Part shown: in pieces, positions 61,701-64,000 of the stretch
Layout of the letters: the number at the start of each line of letters is the position of its first letter
How positions within the stretch are numbered: the stretch's first letter is position 1
Source: Spongilla lacustris
Taxonomy: Eukaryota > Porifera > Demospongiae > Spongillida > Spongillidae
DNA length: 64,000 bases
Assembly (NCBI GenBank): GCA_949361645.1
Contig: OX442427.1
Span: 7,957,403 to 8,021,402 of the forward strand
Direction: 5' to 3'
Position numbers and translations under genes: made by a program
Notes under the pieces: generated by a model
The model's input: only the letters and a program-made list of their open reading frames with translations
Databases searched by the model: none
What the model was told of the DNA's origin: nothing

Positions 61701-64000
61701 GAGGGGAGGGAGAGAATAATATAGTGGAGTGAGGAAGTAGTGAGGCAAGAGGTGAAAGAAAGGAGACGAGGTAGAGTGAGGGAGAAGAGGGATGGTGAGG
61801 GAGAAGAGGGATGGTGAGGGAGAAGAGGGATGGTGAGGGAGAAGAGGGATGGTGAGGGAGAAGAGGGATGGTGAGGGAGAAGAGGGATGGTGAGGGAGAA
61901 GAGGGATGGTGAGGGAGAAGAGGGATGGTGAGGGAGAAGAGGGATGGTGAGGGAGATTAGGGATGGTGAGGGAGAAGAGGGATGGTGAGGGAGAAGAGGG
62001 ATGGTGAGGGAGAAGAGGGATGGTGAGGGAGAAGAGATATGGTGAGGGAGAAGAGGGATGGTGAGGGAGAAGAGGGATGGTGAGGGAGAAGAGGGATGGT
62101 GAGGGAGAAGAGGGATGGTGAGGGAGAAGAGGGATGGTGAGGGAGAAGAGGTATGGTGAGGGAGAAGAGGTATGGTGAGGGAGAAGAGGGATCGTAAGGG
62201 AGTAGAGGGATGGTGAGGGAGAAGAGGGATGGTGAGGGAGAAGAGGGATGGTGAGGGAGAAGAGGGATCGTAAGGGAGTAGAGGTATGGTGAGGGAGAAG
62301 AGGGATGGTGAGGGAGAAGAGGTATGGTGAGGGAGAAGAGGGATGGTGAGGGAGAAGAGGGATGGTGAGGGAGAAGAGGGATGGTGAGGGAGAAGAGGGA
62401 TGGTGAGGGAGAAGAGGGATGGTGAGGGAGAAGAGGGATGGTGAGGGAGAAGAGGGATGGTGAGGGAGAAGAGGGATGGTGAGGGAGAAGAGGGATGGTG
62501 AGGGAGAAGAGGGATGGTGAGGGAGAAGAGGGATGGTGAGGGAGAAGAGGGATGGTGGGGAGAAGAGGGATGGTGAGGGAGAAGAGGGATGGTGAGGGAG
62601 AAGAGGCAGGGAGACCCACCAAATCAGGAGCAATGTCTACCACTGACATCTTCCCATGCAGAGGGCACTCCAGGTCCCTTCCCTCTGCAACCATCCTAGC
62701 ACAGTAGGGGCTGGAGAAGAAGTAAGCCACCTGCTTCTCTACCTGCACTGTTCCCTCGCTACAAGTGGACTGCACCATTAGCTTACAAGACTGACAGGGA
62801 GTGGCAGCTGTCAGCTCTATGTCTCTGCTTCTGCCAAACTGTTCATACCAGTCATCAAACATGGATGCCACACAGTGTGTCCCCTGCTCCAGCACCCAAG
62901 CTGACAGCTGCTCTGGTGTGCTCTGTGATGTGGTGTGGTTCTTATCTGGCAGTCCTGCCACAATCTTGATGGCTTTAGGTAGCAACACCTTCCGTTGACC
63001 TTGGCTTGAAATGATGTAGTTCTCCACATGGCCGGGGAAGGGGCAGTCTACGGGCACAATCCTGAGGATCTCCATATTGTTCCACACCAGCTTCACACCA
63101 CTTCTCCAGCAGCACCAGTGGGGCCCTTCTAATGACATGCCCTCCTCTATGGGCCAGGGCCAGGACAGCCACTCCCCACACTGCCTCAGTATGGGACCAC
63201 TGATCACACGGGCTATCAGGCGTGAGAAAAATCCATTTGGAATAAAGTGGAGAAATTGATATCTAATTAGTGTGCTTGGAAAGGAGGAGGAGGGGGAGGA
63301 GGAGGAGGGGGAGGAGGGGGAGGGGATGTTTGAGTGGGAGGAGGCAGAGGGAATAGGAACTGGAGGAATGTTTGAGGGGGAGGAGGTGGAGAGATGGGGC
63401 TCTCCCCTGGGACTATTGTCTTTTATGGAGACTGAACACGAGAGCTCTTGTGTTAGAGGCAGGAGAGATGGTATCAGCAGATGCTGCTCATCCAACAAGA
63501 GGACCACTTCAAACTTTTGCATGATCTTAACAAGGTCCTTGATGAAAGGTTTGGTTGTACTGTCCGTAAAGATTTTGTCCAAGTCCTGTACCAGCATCAA
63601 ACCTGGTGTGTGAGAGGTGTATGAGGTGTGAGGAGAACAGAGGTGTGAAGGTACGTACCATTCTTTTGATAAGGGTTCTTCTCCTGAATAGTGATGACCT
63701 TGGCTAGCATGGAGCATAGCCACTGAGGGTCAATGAAGTACAGGTCACTTAACTGGCTGTCTTCATAGTGCAGCAGGATGCCTGGAAGGTGAGGAGAGGG
63801 GAGGGGAGGGAGGAGGTGGAAGGGGAGGGAGGAGGTGGAAGGGGAGGGAGGAGGTGGAAGGGGAGGGTGGAGGTGGAAGGGGAGGGAGGAGGTGGAAGGG
63901 GAGGGAGGAGGTGGAAGGGGAGGGTGGAGGTGGAAGGGGAGGGAGGAGGGGGAAGGGGAGGAGGTGGAAGGGGAGGGAGGAGGGGGAAGGGGAGGGAGGA
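58711..64000 (-). CDS. LRRK-type Roco kinase, copy B (partial, 5' part outside window)
   Basis: Tandem paralogue of copy A in the same orientation. Exons in minus order: COR GILLHYEDSQLSDLYFIDPQ (about 63658-63783), COR 62620-63610, kinase start VFRDFVPSMVFD with LGEGGFGAVFAG (61483-61597), an 80-bp intron, HVAVKEFIPHGLVER (to 61402, about 61106), catalytic FRDIKPGNVLVW-type and ADYGVCQQF (about 60672-61052), C-lobe MCWCWSEKPQHRPTF to LPTGVAME (60266-60603), WD40 part 1 AIESFDSQVSSICITGDQ (59326 to about 59898), a 58-bp intron (59268-59325) and WD40 part 2 (58711-59267, TKLSCITSLLSFNGLMYVG, stop). Kinase catalytic residues look intact (K in VAVKEF, FRD, DYG). With both small introns removed the frame is open, so I read it as a gene, not a pseudogene. 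Roc, LRR and ankyrin parts would lie beyond 64000. Confidence 0.85.
59880..59960 (-). repeat. Acceptor duplication, LRRK B
   Basis: CACCAATATCCCCTCCTAG occurs twice in tandem (unit about 41 bp) directly before the WD40 exon, so there are two equivalent acceptors, the downstream one being in use by frame. Confidence 0.85.
60035..60300 (-). repeat. Donor-spanning 33-bp minisatellite, LRRK B
   Basis: Seven 33-bp copies after the kinase C-lobe exon. In gene sense the exon ends GCCATGGAG at 60266 with donor GTTAGT, and every unit repeats CCATGGAG/GTTAGTAAAG. Since 33 is a multiple of three and the unit is open, each donor keeps the frame and adds VSKGVxGVTME. Confidence 0.95.
61765..62612 (-). 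repeat. 18-bp pyrimidine minisatellite, LRRK B
   Basis: About 45 copies of CTTCTCCCTCACCATCCCT (minus sense) in the intron between COR and kinase exons, with a few CCATAC variants. Homologous to the seven-copy array at 50092-50222. Confidence 0.97.
63785..64000 (-). repeat. CTCCCCTTCCACCTCCTCC array at window edge
   Basis: GGAGGGAGGAGGTGGAAGG units (plus sense) in the LRRK B COR intron, running off the window. Confidence 0.92.

Noticed and set aside
61692..62633. A 313-residue Ser/Pro/Leu protein
   Set aside because: Translation of the 18-bp intronic array in LRRK B.

Overview
The window is animal nuclear DNA. It has sixteen recognisable protein-coding genes, almost all split by short GT-AG introns, and every one belongs to a eukaryotic (mostly metazoan) family. 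There are no operons, ribosome binding sites, CRISPR arrays, rRNAs or convincing tRNAs. A PBX-like homeobox gene, the vesicle-tethering and Golgi genes RINT1 and TANGO6, a lipase maturation factor, a Mediator subunit, TRAF7 and two LRRK-type Roco kinases point to an early-branching animal with a compact genome. A sponge is my best guess, but this is an inference from gene content and density, not a proof.

Layout: RINT1 3' part (+, 1-1443); a VWA3-like protein (-, 1746-9193); GTPBP3 (+, 9307-12623); a packed minus-strand run of PBX-like homeobox (12690-13364), TTLL9 (13479-14798) and U2AF2 (14899-18847); a G-protein gamma subunit (+, 19129-19815); LMF1 (-, 20080-22615); MED7 (-, 22735-24019); TANGO6 (+, 24063-28800); ZNF330 (-, 28898-30632); a TFPT/NHP10-type HMG-box protein (+, 30719-31711); a POLDIP3-like RNA-binding protein (-, 31950-35365); TRAF7 (+, 36173-44639); a complete ankyrin-LRR-Roc-COR-kinase-WD40 protein kinase (LRRK copy A, -, 45264-57445); and a truncated tandem paralogue (LRRK copy B, -, 58711 to beyond 64000). 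Divergent neighbours share promoters as short as 43 bp between start codons (MED7/TANGO6), and convergent 3' ends lie about 65-240 bp apart.

The genes cover housekeeping roles: ER-Golgi traffic (RINT1, TANGO6, LMF1), mitochondrial tRNA modification (GTPBP3), splicing and mRNA export (U2AF2, POLDIP3), transcription and chromatin (MED7, PBX-like, TFPT/NHP10-like), cilia and tubulin (TTLL9, probably VWA3-like) and signalling (G-gamma, TRAF7, LRRKs). No shared pathway is implied by their order.

The striking feature is the introns. A very large number carry minisatellites or microsatellites, and in at least nine introns of six genes the repeat unit spans or abuts the exon/intron boundary, so the end of the exon plus the 5' splice site is copied again and again downstream. 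In LRRK copy B the unit is 33 bp with an open frame, so each repeated donor could add an 11-residue protein repeat. Acceptor-side duplications and intron presence/absence differences between the LRRK paralogues are also visible. I regard this splice-junction-seeded repeat expansion as the most interesting signal in the window.
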